Notes under the pieces: generated by a model
Seen by the model: only the letters and a program-made list of their open reading frames with translations
Databases searched by the model: none
Told to the model about the DNA's origin: nothing
Part shown: one piece after another, positions 19,101 to 32,000 of the stretch
How positions within the stretch are numbered: the stretch's first letter is position 1
Layout: the number at the start of each line of letters is the position of its first letter
Source of the DNA: Moringa oleifera
Taxonomy: Eukaryota; Streptophyta; Magnoliopsida; Brassicales; Moringaceae
Direction of reading: 5' to 3'
Assembly: GCA_021397835.1 (NCBI GenBank)
Contig: JAJFZO010000882.1
Coordinates: forward strand, 3,414,501-3,478,500
DNA length: 64,000 nt
Translations under genes and position numbers: made by a program

Positions 19101-19560
19101 TAAAGTAAATTGATAATGAGTTTAATATATAAACTTAAGCATCTGTGTACCAAGGTGCAACTTCCAATGAAAAACACAGATGTCAGATTTCAACCAACCA
19201 TGTTATGCTATAAGAAACCATTGTCTATTCCAAGGTCAGCAAATTTGATATTCTTTAGGCTCTGCTAACCAACTTGAGCAGACATTCATCGTGATTTACT
19301 CAACACTATTGGCAGCATCAAAATTTCCTTGTAATGGTGAAAGGGAACAAGAAGAACAAAAGATATAGAAACGGTGAAAAGGAACACAAAGAACAAAAGA
19401 TATATGCGGTGGGTTAACACAATGGGCATATTATCAGTTGGAAACTCAGTAACACTTCACCAAAATGAACCTTCTTCTCAATATTAGATAGTAAATCACA
19501 ATCAGTAAGAGTTCTACCAATTAGCCAGTATTTCACACTATAAACCATAACGTCTTATAC
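16160..19560. other. Intergenic spacer between NF-YA and the FRA10AC1 homologue
   Basis: The spacer is AT-rich at 16380-17060, then has a 24-base T run (17201-17224) and a mixed region at 17550-17800 containing a CACGTG G-box near 17750. Minus-strand frames at 18047-18509 have no family resemblance, low coding character and no conserved splice pattern. A minor imperfect direct repeat of about 37 bp lies at 19336-19408. I see no gene or RNA in this interval. Confidence 0.5.
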
Positions 19561-19868
19561 ATATCCAAATCAATGGCCGCCTATTAGCATGGAGAAGCTA
19601 CCGAGAGCTATATGTCAGCTGTAATGCCGCCTTACAGCCTTCCAAAAGCCAAATGCAAGCACTGCACATATTGCAATATTACACATTCATTGTGCTAAAC
19701 ACTGTCACATCTAGATGTTTCCCTCTGACAATATATTCACAGAACTTGAGGGTGTAAGTAAATATGCTCCATAGACGATTCATGGATGCCGCCCATCCTT
19801 GCATGGTCAAAGTGGATCTGATTTTTTAAACAGTAACTCATGTTAAGCCAGCAGCCATTCAGCTGTTA

Positions 19869-22800
19869 TCACGGAAACATTCCCTCAAGAAATTCATCAA
19901 AGTTATCATCATCATCATTACTCTCATGATGGCCATCTGAAATCAACACCTTCTTTCCTGCAAAATATATGTTTAAAGGATTAAGCTCATCAGACAACAA
20001 TGGAAGAATATATATAAAAAGAACAAAAAGGTGAAAGGGCTAAGCCTAGATTGCCATGACCCAAGTTTGTACTTTTTGTAATCCTCTGGGCAGATTCATA
20101 CTCAATAGAAGCCTTTTTGCATTGTGAGGTCTGTCTTCACAGACAACAACCAAACACATCTACCCAACTTTTTGTTGTCCTTTATTGGTGGTTCTCTAAA
20201 GCTCACTAATATTTCTAAGCAGTACCAATTCTACTGAAATTAGAACGGGACATGTTTCGTGAATATTTGATAGAATTTTATGGGATTTTGACCAAAATCT
20301 AGCTGTTTAATGTGTGTTTATACCTTCCCTGGCAAACAGGTGGTGTGGCACACCAAATTGCCTACCCATCCCCCTACCCCCAGACCTACTGGTATCTGAA
20401 GAAATAAAATAAATAAATAGATATAAATAACAAAATGAAGCCATTAAGATAGACTGACAATCCAAATATAGATAAAACATAAAACTGGAAAAAGAGAAAC
20501 AATAATAGTAAGTTATCAAGCAAAGATAAACATTAACTACTGAACCTTTTGTCCTCTCTCTGAGCCCATCATAGTCCTCATTCGTATCATTGTCACTTAT
20601 ACATTGATCCCTGCGTGAAATATAGAGTCAGCTTCAAGAGCAAAAGATTTGGGGCACTCATACTTATTAGTAGATACAAGAATCCTTAACAAGAAGGATT
20701 ATGGGTGCAAGTTGGCACCTTTTCCTTTTGCACTCCTTTTTCTCTCTTCTTTCTAACCGCTCGTTCTCTTTTCGTTTTTTGTAGTCAAGCTTTTCTGCGC
20801 ATCTAATTGAAAATGATCAACAAAAGGAAAATACAGTCAGAGCATATCAAAGTTTAAGTTGATGCAGATTAAAGCAAAAAAGAAAACTGCATTCACTAAA
20901 ACAAAGACAGTTAACCCTGCCAAATCCAAGACACAAAGAGCAACATACTATTTGATTCAGAATTAAAACTTCAAATGAAAGATGAAATCAAATCCTTAAA
21001 AAAAATAAAAAAACAAAAAACAAGAGAGCTGCTAGAATCACAGAACTGATAAAATCAACTTAATGAGTAATTAATCACCTACAGGTTCACTTTACAACTT
21101 TAAAGGAATTTCAATTAGGAATTTTTTTTTCTGCTTTATACTTGTATTGGGGGAGTAAATCGAAAACAGTAAAAGAGAATTGTCACTACCTTTTTCTTTA
21201 AAAAAAAAAGGATCTAAAAATTAAGTATGAAAGAAAAAGCGGCTTCACCATGTCTACTTGCATATGTCTGTGCATGTTTAGGCACATACGCATATAATCC
21301 AAGCAAAACAGTTTTTGAAAAGTATTTAGTGTATTCTTCCTTTTGGCCTCCTCTCTTTCTGTTTCCTAGTATCATCTCCAAGTTGTCGTTTGCCTCAAGA
21401 AAACTATGTTCAACCTCACAATTCAACCAGAATTTCTTTTTTTCAACTTAGAGCCCATGACAAATATCAAGCCTACATCCAACTAATATAAGAAGGCATT
21501 TATCCTCCAAATCAAGTACTAATATTGTGGAACAACATAAGAAAGAATGACAATGGGTCATTCTTGTTATTCTTTTGAACAGTCGTACATAGCCCTTAAT
21601 CATGCAATAGCCAACAATTGAACCAAATATGATCCAGTCAGATGTAACATTCCCCTCCTTTCTAACCTGATAATGATCCAAAGGTATAACATGATACTAG
21701 ATGCATCAGACCAGCTAAGAGGCCATGCTTTCATGAATAACATCCCTTTATAGAACAGCACAGCGAAAACTTATATCATGAGACCAAAAAATTGCAAAAG
21801 GAGGGAAACATAGCCTATGCAATAACCCACCCACCTTTCACAAGCTACTAGTTTTACAAGGGCTTGTTTCTGTTCTCCAGCTTCGAAGTAGGAAAAATTC
21901 ACCTGAAAAATGGAAGCCAAGATAGATTAGTTGACAGCTAACAAAGACCACCTGCACTGTCAAACAAACAAATAAAGATATAATAGTCTAGCTCTTCGCA
22001 GAAAACTTTTGCTTAACAAGATACAAATAATCACCAAGTTCAGCTCAATCATGAAAAAATTGAAAGAGAAGAGGTTGTATAAGACAAGAAAAAGAAAATT
22101 AATATTTTGTTTCAATACATTAGTTAGTAGAAAAGTAACATCAGTAACATGTTTGGGTCCATCAACAGCATATAAAAAGATAAATGAACTGCATTTCATG
22201 ATGTGTACCAGTATTTTCTGGTTTACATAAACAATTTAAGTGCAAGACCACCGAGATCCCCGAACAAGATATGTAAAGCATGAAATCTTCATATAGGATG
22301 TAGTCGTAACTCAAAATGATCCAACACACAATTCAATGATGACACCAGAAGAGAGAAAAAAAAAAAAAAAAGCCAATTATCAAACAGAACCAAAGCCTAA
22401 ACATGATTCTTAACATAATCAACAAATATGAGTAGAAATAAATATATTTGACCATTCCAACCTACATAGTCATTTTAAATAAACGAGCTCTAGCTATAAT
22501 TTCATCAATATAACCCAAAAAGATAAATTGTTAGAACCTGCCAATTTAACACGTAATGATCAAATAAAGTCAAAAGATGAGCACTAATCAAGAGAATTAT
22601 TGACCAAATGCACAAACACTTGCCTCATAGCTTGCTAAGCCATATTTCTCATCACAATGCTTGTTACCACATATGAACTGCCCTGACAGAAAACATTAAT
22701 ATGTTAATTCAAAACTCTTGCCATGTTCCCAATGGCCAAGACTTTTTCTTCAAGCTATCAGTGTCCCCTCTTTAGTAGAAGAAGAAAATCTCTTTCAATT

Positions 22801-25800
22801 TATTTTTTTTACTTTTTCCTTCTTACTAAGGGTAAGTAGAGGGAAAGATGAGGTATTAACATGTACAGCAATTTCTAGCCCAAACTGGCTCAGTATTCCC
22901 TAAAACATTGAAAATCTGCCACCATTTTCACCAAATTTGTGTGCGCATGTGTGTGTATATATATATTATAGTTCTCTGATAATCTTGGAAACCAAATAAT
23001 AGTCTCAGAGACAATCACTTACCAAAAAGATAATTTCGGAGCAAATAACATATACAAAAATTTCAGATCAACAATACAGTCTGTATGCATGTAGCTTCAT
23101 CATAATGAAAATAATTCTTTTTAAATAAATCTATATAAAAAAAAAATTGAAAGACATAACTGACACAGAACCAACATTAGGCCCGACCCTTAGGAGAGAG
23201 GAGAATAAATCAGAAATTTTTTTTATCAGAGTAAATCAGAAATTTTTAATTAGTGCCGTATAGATAACACTCATCATTGGGAGGTAGGGTTAAGAATATG
23301 CTGATATCATACCCTAGAAAAACTTGAGCTTTTACAGTTTGATGTCTAATTCACACGATAATATAACGTGTGATATTAAATTTCAAATTAGTGTCACCGC
23401 ATAAGAGTTCAACATGATACAGTTCACAAGAAAGAAACTTCTGAGATATTGTAAAACATTGATTTACTATATTATATTTTTTCTAAGTTCCAGATGAATA
23501 AACGGACCTTAACCATATCAATCAATGGAGTAAACAATACTACCTCTTCCAGATATTACCTCCTTCTCTGTCCTCCATCTCAAACCAATCTATAAGAAAC
23601 ATTTGAAAACCAGAAAAAACTACCATTAAGATGCAATCCAACTTACTATAGATGCACACAAAACATGTCATGAACTATTTCCAACTTTGTAAAAGTGCAT
23701 ACTCATACTCAATAAGGAACAGTGATATTGCCAGAATGCAGGAAAAAGGAGCAAAATCACATTTGAATGCTTTTCCTAGTCCATAGGAAGTGAAAAAATA
23801 TGGCCATAAGAGCCGTGAAAGGGATAGTATGTCATTCATAGGTAAATGATTGCAGGAAACAAGAATCAAGAACCAAATCCATTATCAACACTTGAGCATC
23901 TAAGAAACGAAGTAGAGCTATTATGAGAAGAAACAACCAAGAGGAACAAGATGAAGAGAAAAGAGAGGAAACAAAGACATAAACAATATATACTTCTCAT
24001 GATCTCCCAGCCACCTCATGTATCTCACTCCAAAAAGAAAAAATTCATCAGACTAACCCCGTTAGGCTGGGACAGTACAAGATTGATTACAAGGGCTGTG
24101 ATACCAAGGAACGATAAAAAAATGGAAGCAACCATTTAGTAGATATAACCAAGAATAACCAGTGATACATTATCCTCACAACCCTACAGAAAGGATGTGT
24201 TTTTCACAATTGTGGAAGATTATGAATGAGAAATTCTCTCATAAGATGCACAATAAAACAAAGAGCAGATTACCGTCAGCATTAGACAGGGTATTCAGAC
24301 ATTCACAGTTAGGAGCCTAAAAATGGTCACACATCATACCTTTCCACTCTTGTATTGTGACATGTCAGCTATGCAGTATCTTCAATGAGTCAAGGAAATA
24401 AAATGGAAAGAAAAGCTGATCTACATAACAATGTCACAACAGCAACCTTCTTAAGCTTGGAAGGGAACCAGAAAAGAAAAAGTACATAATAAATGTACCA
24501 TATTGGCTCCAAAGTTCTTTTAAGAGACCACATTAACGCACAATAAAGTACCAAAGTATAATATCTACGACGCACAGCCCCTCCAACAACCAAGGTTTGC
24601 AAAACAGTAAATCACCCACCATTTGGCTTCAGATTAAACATGAATCAACCAAACAAGATGATAATCCGATATTAGAAAAGGATACTCTTTAAAAAGCTTA
24701 TCATAGTAACGCTTCACCAGCCTCTGCTCCCAAGATGGCTCCATATCATCTTCCTCCGAACGAATGAACCTTCACAGAAAGAAATCCCAGATAAGTGAAT
24801 GTTGAGGTAAACATTGATTTACAAGGTATCAACATTTGCTAGCTCAATCAGTGTTGTTCATTTTACCAAAAGAAGATATCAGTCAAGTTTTCCTCCTTTT
24901 TTCTTCTCAAATTGAATCAAATTATCCTAACTTTCATCAACTACATCCACAAGCGACATCATTGTGATCATTGAATTCCTTGTCGGCTAGTCATTTCTTA
25001 TAATTATGTTTTATCCTCCTGAACCGATTCAAAGTGGAATTTATTTTTCAAGCTCAAGAAATGTACAACTCTGAACCAATAATGATTGCATTTGTTGCTT
25101 TTCAAATTATGGGGTAGCAGTTCTTTCCCAATTTCTATCAATTTAAGGACCAGCCTACACTATCCTTCGTCCATTAGTGCAACTATTAAGCCCATAATGC
25201 TACATTCAAAATCTTGGCAAGGAGGAACTACAGAATCATTCATTGTTTTCCTCTGTGTACAAGGGAACACATAGAAATAGGATCAACACTAACTTTATAA
25301 AACCAAAATCATAAAACAGAGAGATTTTTGTGAAGAAATAAATAAAAATAACTAATGCAATGAGGATTTGCATTCTTAATTATTTCTCCTCATAACTAAA
25401 GTTCTTAAATGCTAAAAAGAATTTTGTATCAACTGTAAATATGAATCATAAGTGTTGTTCTTTGCTTCTATTAGCGACTTCATCGCGCGAAACTTTGTCA
25501 GAGTACAATAAAAGAATGGAAAATTGTGTCTCCCTTTGAAACACACAAGTGTATTCCATCCTAGACACCTAAGTCAGTAGAAGTTAAAAAACAAGGAATG
25601 AGAAGATTTTGATTGAAGTGGGCAGTTAAAAGCCAAGCATCAAAATGAAGTAATACAGAGATATATTAATGGTATATATACCTGTATCCTTCCCTTAGGG
25701 TGTCCTTATCAGTCTTAACTGGCAACTTTACATGTGTTGATTTTTCTTTCCCATAAAAGCCAGCTATGAAAAAAAAAAAAAAACATGAACCAACAAATTA

Positions 25801-27293
25801 TGTATTAATTAATGGAAAATATAAGGCATGTAGCCATGCGAAAGCTATTTGATTATTGAAGTTTCTTAGAATAAAATAAAACAAATGGAACCCCAAGATG
25901 GTTTCTAGTTCTACATAGCTGCAATGGAAGCAAGAACCATTAGAATCTTATTCTCATTGGGAACCAATTCCCAACATCCTCTATGTAGGAGGGGGAAAAG
26001 ATGAAGAAACAGAACTAAAGAAACAACAGTATCAATTACCTGAATATGAACCTAGAGCAATAATGTGGCACATAAGAGTGCCTTAGACTAACTAGTTATG
26101 TAAAATAAGTAACAAAAAATGGCAGTTATTTTACATGTTCCATATCAACAAATCAGCTGACTTTCCTATAATGGAGAAAGGGAAATGAAAGGCTAATAGT
26201 AGCTTCAGCATATCATAGCCTCAGCATACCTGACCTGTCAACATCATGCAATGGAGAACAAAGTTAAATATCATTTGGTATTGTGGCTACAACAACCATA
26301 AATGCAGTCAACTCACTCCTAGCCTCTCACTTCTTTCACATGTATAAATACTTGATATCATCCAGCAAAGCAAATCCAGAACAGCATCACACTAAACAAG
26401 TTAAGGGTCACTTTAACTTGTTCCACATTACCAATAAAAATGAGCACAAGCTCAATGCATGGTAAAAATTATATACATGGCCCATATCAAATGCATAATT
26501 CACAGTTAGAAAAAACATCTACATTCTTTTGTACTGCACAAAACACGTTATAATAATAACTTATTTGTATCAGAAAACAACATAATAAAACTTTAATCCA
26601 TATCAGATACAAAATTTGCGGATGATTGTAGCCCCCTACCTTTCTTAAAGGAGAAGATTGTTCATCATCCATTTTTCTGTAGGACACCAGGATTCAACAA
26701 ATAGAGCGCTCACTATTTGCTGTATTCCATATTGTCCATCTTTGCAGCTAAGGAATTAGGGATTTAAGGGCACTAGCTCCTTCTAAATGGTTACTTAAGT
26801 TGCTAAACCCTCACAATTCAAAGTAACAATTAAAACCTGTACCACTGTTGAACTTTGCGGTTCCTATCATTTTACACATTATACCACAAACACTAACCAT
26901 AATCAAATCAGCAGTAACAGAAGCCAGTCCAACAAAATTTTATCCAAACATACATACACACACGCGCACAAGCACAGTATGCGTCAATGCCGTACAACAG
27001 TACCGTAATCGTTCAAGAATTTCTTGTGACGATCGTACGCGTTGAGACCACGAATATGAGCTTGATAATCCCTGCAACATTGACAACCAGTTACCGTCAG
27101 AAAAAATTACATAAATATGATATTACATATAAACATACCAACCCATATGCATGCATATGCATGTAATGATTTAGACGTTAAGACAACCGAAAAAAAAAAT
27201 AAAAGAAAGGAAAAGAAAATAATATTTGAAACTCAACTGTTTTCTCTCTTCTTTGTCGAAGATTGCAGATCTGAGAGACCTGAACGAAGCCAT
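19869..27293 (-). CDS. FRA10AC1-family nuclear protein
   Basis: Minus-strand exons: 27238-27293, 27004-27071, 25682-25763, 24686-24769, 24340-24379, 23544-23589, 22624-22682, 21835-21902, 20719-20802, 20546-20610, 20324-20395, 19869-19957. They total 813 nt (270 aa) with every phase consistent. The product begins MASFRSLRSAIFDKEERKQ. It holds the family signature HIRGLNAYDRHKKFLNDYA, then WEQRLVKRYYDKLFKEYCI, GLRWRTEKEVISG and FICGNKHCDEKYGLASYE. Two cysteine pairs (CGNKHC and CERC) could bind a metal. A Lys/Arg/Glu-rich segment follows (KKRKENERLERREKKECKRK), then an acidic end (DDDDNFDEFLEGMFP). Human FRA10AC1 is a nuclear protein linked to the spliceosome; the plant role is inferred. The intron after exon 7 starts with GC (GAG/GCAAGT). 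All other donors are GT. Confidence 0.92.
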
Positions 27294-28075
27294 GTTATTC
27301 TCCGTTCTTTAATAGCAAATCCTCCGGTTCAGAAACGATTGCGAATCCCTAAAACAATGATCGTCGACTTATTTACTTCAGAATATAATTTCTTGTGTCA
27401 GTGTTAGAGCCCGCTTAGGCTTCCACCAATATGAGCGAAGGTGGGAATCCGGCAAGCAAACGGCGTCGTATAAAAATCAACACGTGGTATCGCTCCTTTT
27501 GGAGAAATCGTTCAAAAGCCGTTGGGTTTAGCCCATCGAAACCAAGATTGGGCTATAAAAGATTCGATTTATTAGAGCAAACTCCCCGAAGCCCAACACT
27601 GGTTTATTGTTTTTCCTTTGCGGCCCTTGGAAACTGACAAAACAGGCCCAACATTTTTTTATTTTTATAATATTTTAAAATGACCAATTTCAGAGTAAAA
27701 AATGCAGATAATACGCGTTCTAACAACTGGTACCTTGTTTCAGTGGGTGGTTGCTGATGTGGCAGGAGACTATTGGCGAGCGGAGTCAAAAATCTGAAGT
27801 ACTCCAAGGGAACTCTAAGTCACTGTCTGTAAATTCATGGCTCTCCAGCTGTCGGCATCTACTAGACTTCGACCACACAACAGCAGAGCCTAAAATGTCT
27901 CCCAAAAAATCCTCAAAAAGAAAAGGAAGAGACTTTTAATATTACTTTTTGTTAATTTTTGCTGTGTATGTATAACAAGAAGATAATAATATAATTTATG
28001 AACATGATTGGGTGGGTGTGATCTGTTCTTTGTCCATGTCCATTTCCCTTACCAAGCCACTGTCGGTGGACTTCT

Positions 28076-28113
<38 letters not shown>

Positions 28114-28230
28114 CTATTAAGCTCTCATAGTTGCCCTGTCGCTTTCGTCTCTTGTAAGCCATTTTTCTTCTCTCTCTCACTGCTTTATATACATGGATTT
28201 ACAGCTATCTAGAGAGAGAAAAAGACACGC
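27294..28230. promoter_or_regulatory. Shared upstream region between the FRA10AC1 homologue and CESA3
   Basis: The two genes are divergent, so this interval carries both promoters. It contains a (TC)15 repeat at 28081-28110 and a TATA-like TTTATATA near 28176-28183. A second TATATAT lies at 28235-28241, about 80 bases before the first CESA3 donor. Plus-strand frames at 27117-27939 overlap the FRA10AC1 start and spacer and show no family resemblance. No separate gene is supported. Confidence 0.5.
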
Positions 28231-28264
28231 GCATTATATATGGTAGAGAGAGAGGTTGCTGTTA

Positions 28265-29010
28265 CTCTGCGATTAAGGTCACTCTCTCGCCGTTTTGGGA
28301 TCGACCGTCTAGTTTAAGGTGTGTTAATCAGTTTTCGTTTTCAGATTTCTCCTTCGGTTTGAGTTTCCGTCTGAGATCTGATATAGATTTGACTGAATTG
28401 GTTTGACTGCTGCTGGTTCTGCTAGCATTCTTTTTGGTTCACGAGAAAATCAAGGAAAATGCCACTGGAGTTTTTTCTTATTAATAATATTATGCATAAT
28501 TTGTTTTTTGTTTTGTTGTGAGCTACTGAATGTTCGCAATTGTGTTATTTTAATCGTTTCCCTGATTATTCTGCTTTTCGCGTTTGTGTTAACTAGTGGT
28601 GCATTTTATTGATTGTTCCGTTTACTTGAGACAAACTAAGATTGACACGATTCAGTGAAATTTTTGTTTGATCGGCTCTAATTAGGATAAAATTTGGGAT
28701 TGGAAGCTGTTAATTTCTTTCCTTTGCTATATTTCTTAGTAATTAGAAGATATATATATATATATATGTAACGTTTTCCCATTCTAATGGAGTTTCTAAA
28801 TGTAGTGAATGCTGATTGAAGGAGGCTCTCTGATGCTTGCTTTCTTATGCAGATCTGGGCTTCCTCTTTGGCTATTTGGTGGAACACCTTTGCTTTCAAA
28901 GTGAAAGAATAATAAAAGCAGAGTTCCTAAGTCTAGGAATGCATAGATCTGATTGATACTGAGCAAGCATTTCTATCCATAGTTCACATCTGGACAAAGA
29001 GAGGCACATC
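28265..29010 (+). promoter_or_regulatory. CESA3 5' UTR with leader intron
   Basis: A leader exon ends at 28318 (AAG/GTGTGT), and a strong acceptor (TTTCTTATGCAG) opens the second leader exon at 28853, giving an intron of about 534 bp. The second leader exon runs directly into the ATG at 29011. Leader introns are common in plant cellulose synthase genes and often raise expression. The start of transcription is estimated from the TATA-like word at 28235. Confidence 0.65.
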
Positions 29011-32000
29011 ATGACGGAATCAGAAGGGGAAACAGGGGTATGTAATAAAAGACTTTATTTGGTAGATTACATTTTTGCCTTTGTTTGCTTGTCAGATAGT
29101 TCAGGAAATACTTCCAACCTCTTCCAAGCAGCCAAATGAGACATCACATTCATTTAAAACATAAATTTTGATTATTTTCAACAATTTCTCCAAAATGTGG
29201 ACGGAAATGTGTGTGCTTATGTGTGCCATAGATAATTGGATATGGTTTAGATTGATTCTTAGTTTGACATTGATTGATGATGGAATAGAAAATTCTGATG
29301 ATGTACTGAACTCGAGACGTGATACTTTATTACTCAGGCAAAGTCCATGAGGAACCTGGCTGGTCAGGTTTGCCAAATCTGTGGTGATGGTGTTGGCAAA
29401 ACCATTGATGGTGATCCATTTGTGGCTTGCGATGTTTGTGCATTTCCTGTATGCAGGCCGTGCTATGAGTATGAGAGGAAGCATGGGAATCAGTCCTGCC
29501 CTCAGTGCAAAACCAGATACAAGAGGCACAAAGGTATCCTCCTTGTTGGTTACTCTTCACATCTTGTTTAAAATATTCTTATCTTGATTTTTGTGTAACT
29601 TTATTACTTCATGTAGCTCATCCAACTTATTGTCATTTTATTTGTTAGTTTGTAAATTGGTCGCTTGTGTCACTGAACTTCTGCTATGGGTAGGACGATA
29701 ATTACACTCTGTTAATGTCATAGGTTAAGGAAAAAGTAGTACTTTATCCCCTTAAAACTCAGTATTTTAATCTATCGTCAGTTTTTGTCTCCTATGATAA
29801 CATATTTTTGGAAGTTTCAACATAATTAGAGGCAAGTTTTGCTTTATGGGTCATATTTTCACCCATGTAACTGGTTCCAGGTAGCCCTGCTATTCTTGGA
29901 GATAGAGAAGAGGATGGTGATGCTGATGACAGCGCTAGTGATTTCAATTACTCTTCAGAAAATCAAAGCCAGAAGCAGAAAATTGCAGAGCGCATGTTGA
30001 GTTGGCATATGACATATGGACGAGGGGAGGATGTAGGGCCGGCCAATTATGATAAAGAGGTCTCTCATAACCATATTCCTCTTCTCACCAATGGACAAGA
30101 GGTAGGACATTGATCTTCTTCATGCTGGTGTAATTTCAAAAGAAAATTGTAGTGGAGTTAATAGTTTGGTGATTTTTGGACTTCTAGGTTTCTGGAGAGT
30201 TGTCTGCCGCATCACCTGAACGCCTTTCTATGGCGTCTCCTGGAGCTGATGGCAGGAAGCGCGTGCATACTCTTCCATATGCAGCTGATGTCAACCAATC
30301 ACGTAAAACTCTCTCTCTCTCTCTCTCTATCTATCTCTCTCTCTGTGCTGTGATGGGCACTATGCCAGTGTGTTTATTCTCCTCTCTGACCTAGGCTTTT
30401 GGTTATTCTTTCTGCAGCTAATATTAGGGTTGTGGATCCAGTGAGGGAGTTCGGTTCACCAGGATTAGGCAATGTAGCATGGAAGGAGAGAGTTGATGGG
30501 TGGAAGATGAAGCAGGAGAAGAATGTCATTCCCATGAGCACTGGCCAGGCTACTTCTGAGAGGGGTGGTGGAGACATTGATGCTAGTACTGATGTGCTTG
30601 TGGATGACTCTTTGCTGTGGGTTTCCATCATATTAATTCATTCAATTTTTTTTACTTTTCTTTATGGTTATAATTGACATTTTTCTAGTTTCTAGTTTTT
30701 GAGGTCTGTAAAAGGTCCAAAATTTCTTCACTTTTTTGAACTACATCCTCTATTTTGTCAATCTTGTGGTATGAAACTTGCAATGTGTAAATTTTTTTTT
30801 CTAAAATTGGGGAACCTCTGTATTGTAATAGCCATCATTCTGGAAAAACAGTACCATGTGTTCACATGCACATGTGCTATCTTTGCTAAACTTTTGCTTT
30901 TGCCTTGCAGGAATGATGAAGCTCGGCAGCCTTTGTCAAGGAAGGTTTCCATTCCATCATCAAGGATAAACCCCTACAGGATGGTCATTGTTTTGCGTCT
31001 CATCGTTCTCTGCATTTTCTTGCATTACCGGATAACAAATCCTGTGCCCAATGCCTATGCTTTGTGGTTAATATCTGTCATTTGTGAGATTTGGTTTGCC
31101 ATATCCTGGATATTGGATCAATTCCCTAAGTGGCTTCCTGTAAACCGGGAAACATATCTGGACAGGCTTGCTTTAAGGTAGATTACTTTCCCTGCATCTG
31201 TCATGAATCATCATACTGAGTAGTTACATCATCATTCACATGTTTCAAATAGTTTCATTAGTTCAGCCTTTAGAGTGTTTAATCCTATTCTTTATGTGCA
31301 ACAGATATGATCATGAAGGGGAACCGTCACAGTTAGCTGCTGTTGACATCTTTGTGAGTACTGTTGACCCATTAAAGGAGCCCCCTCTTGTGACAGCCAA
31401 TACTGTGCTATCCATTCTTGCTGTTGACTATCCAGTTGACAAGGTCTCTTGCTATGTTTCTGATGATGGTGCTGCTATGTTAACATTTGAAGCACTGTCT
31501 GAAACATCAGAATTTGCCCGGAAATGGGTACCTTTTTGCAAGAAATATAACATTGAGCCTCGGGCTCCAGAATGGTATTTTGCACAGAAGATTGACTACT
31601 TAAAGGATAAAGTTCAACCATCATTTGTTAAAGATCGTAGAGCTATGAAGGTGAGGATTTAGCATGCTTCTGTATTTGGCTGCTGTATTCAACCTTAATC
31701 AAGTTCTCAGACTGTTTCCTTTTCCCCTTTGATTGCAGAGAGAATATGAGGAATTCAAAATTCGTATCAATGGGCTTGTTGCAAAGGCACAGAAAGTTCC
31801 TGAGGAAGGTTGGATTATGCAAGATGGTACTCCCTGGCCTGGGAATAACACAAGAGACCATCCAGGAATGATCCAGGTAAAGACGTCTTGTAGTTTCATT
31901 TTTCCTCGTCTACTTTCATTTCTTTTTCCTATCCATATCATGTGCAAATTATGACATGAATCTGCATCCCCCATTATTGTGAAATTGTGATTGATTGGGG

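Noticed and set aside
29101..29560. Minus-strand frames of 142 and 76 codons
   Set aside because: They are antisense to the CESA3 zinc-finger exon and its flanking intron, and have no family resemblance.
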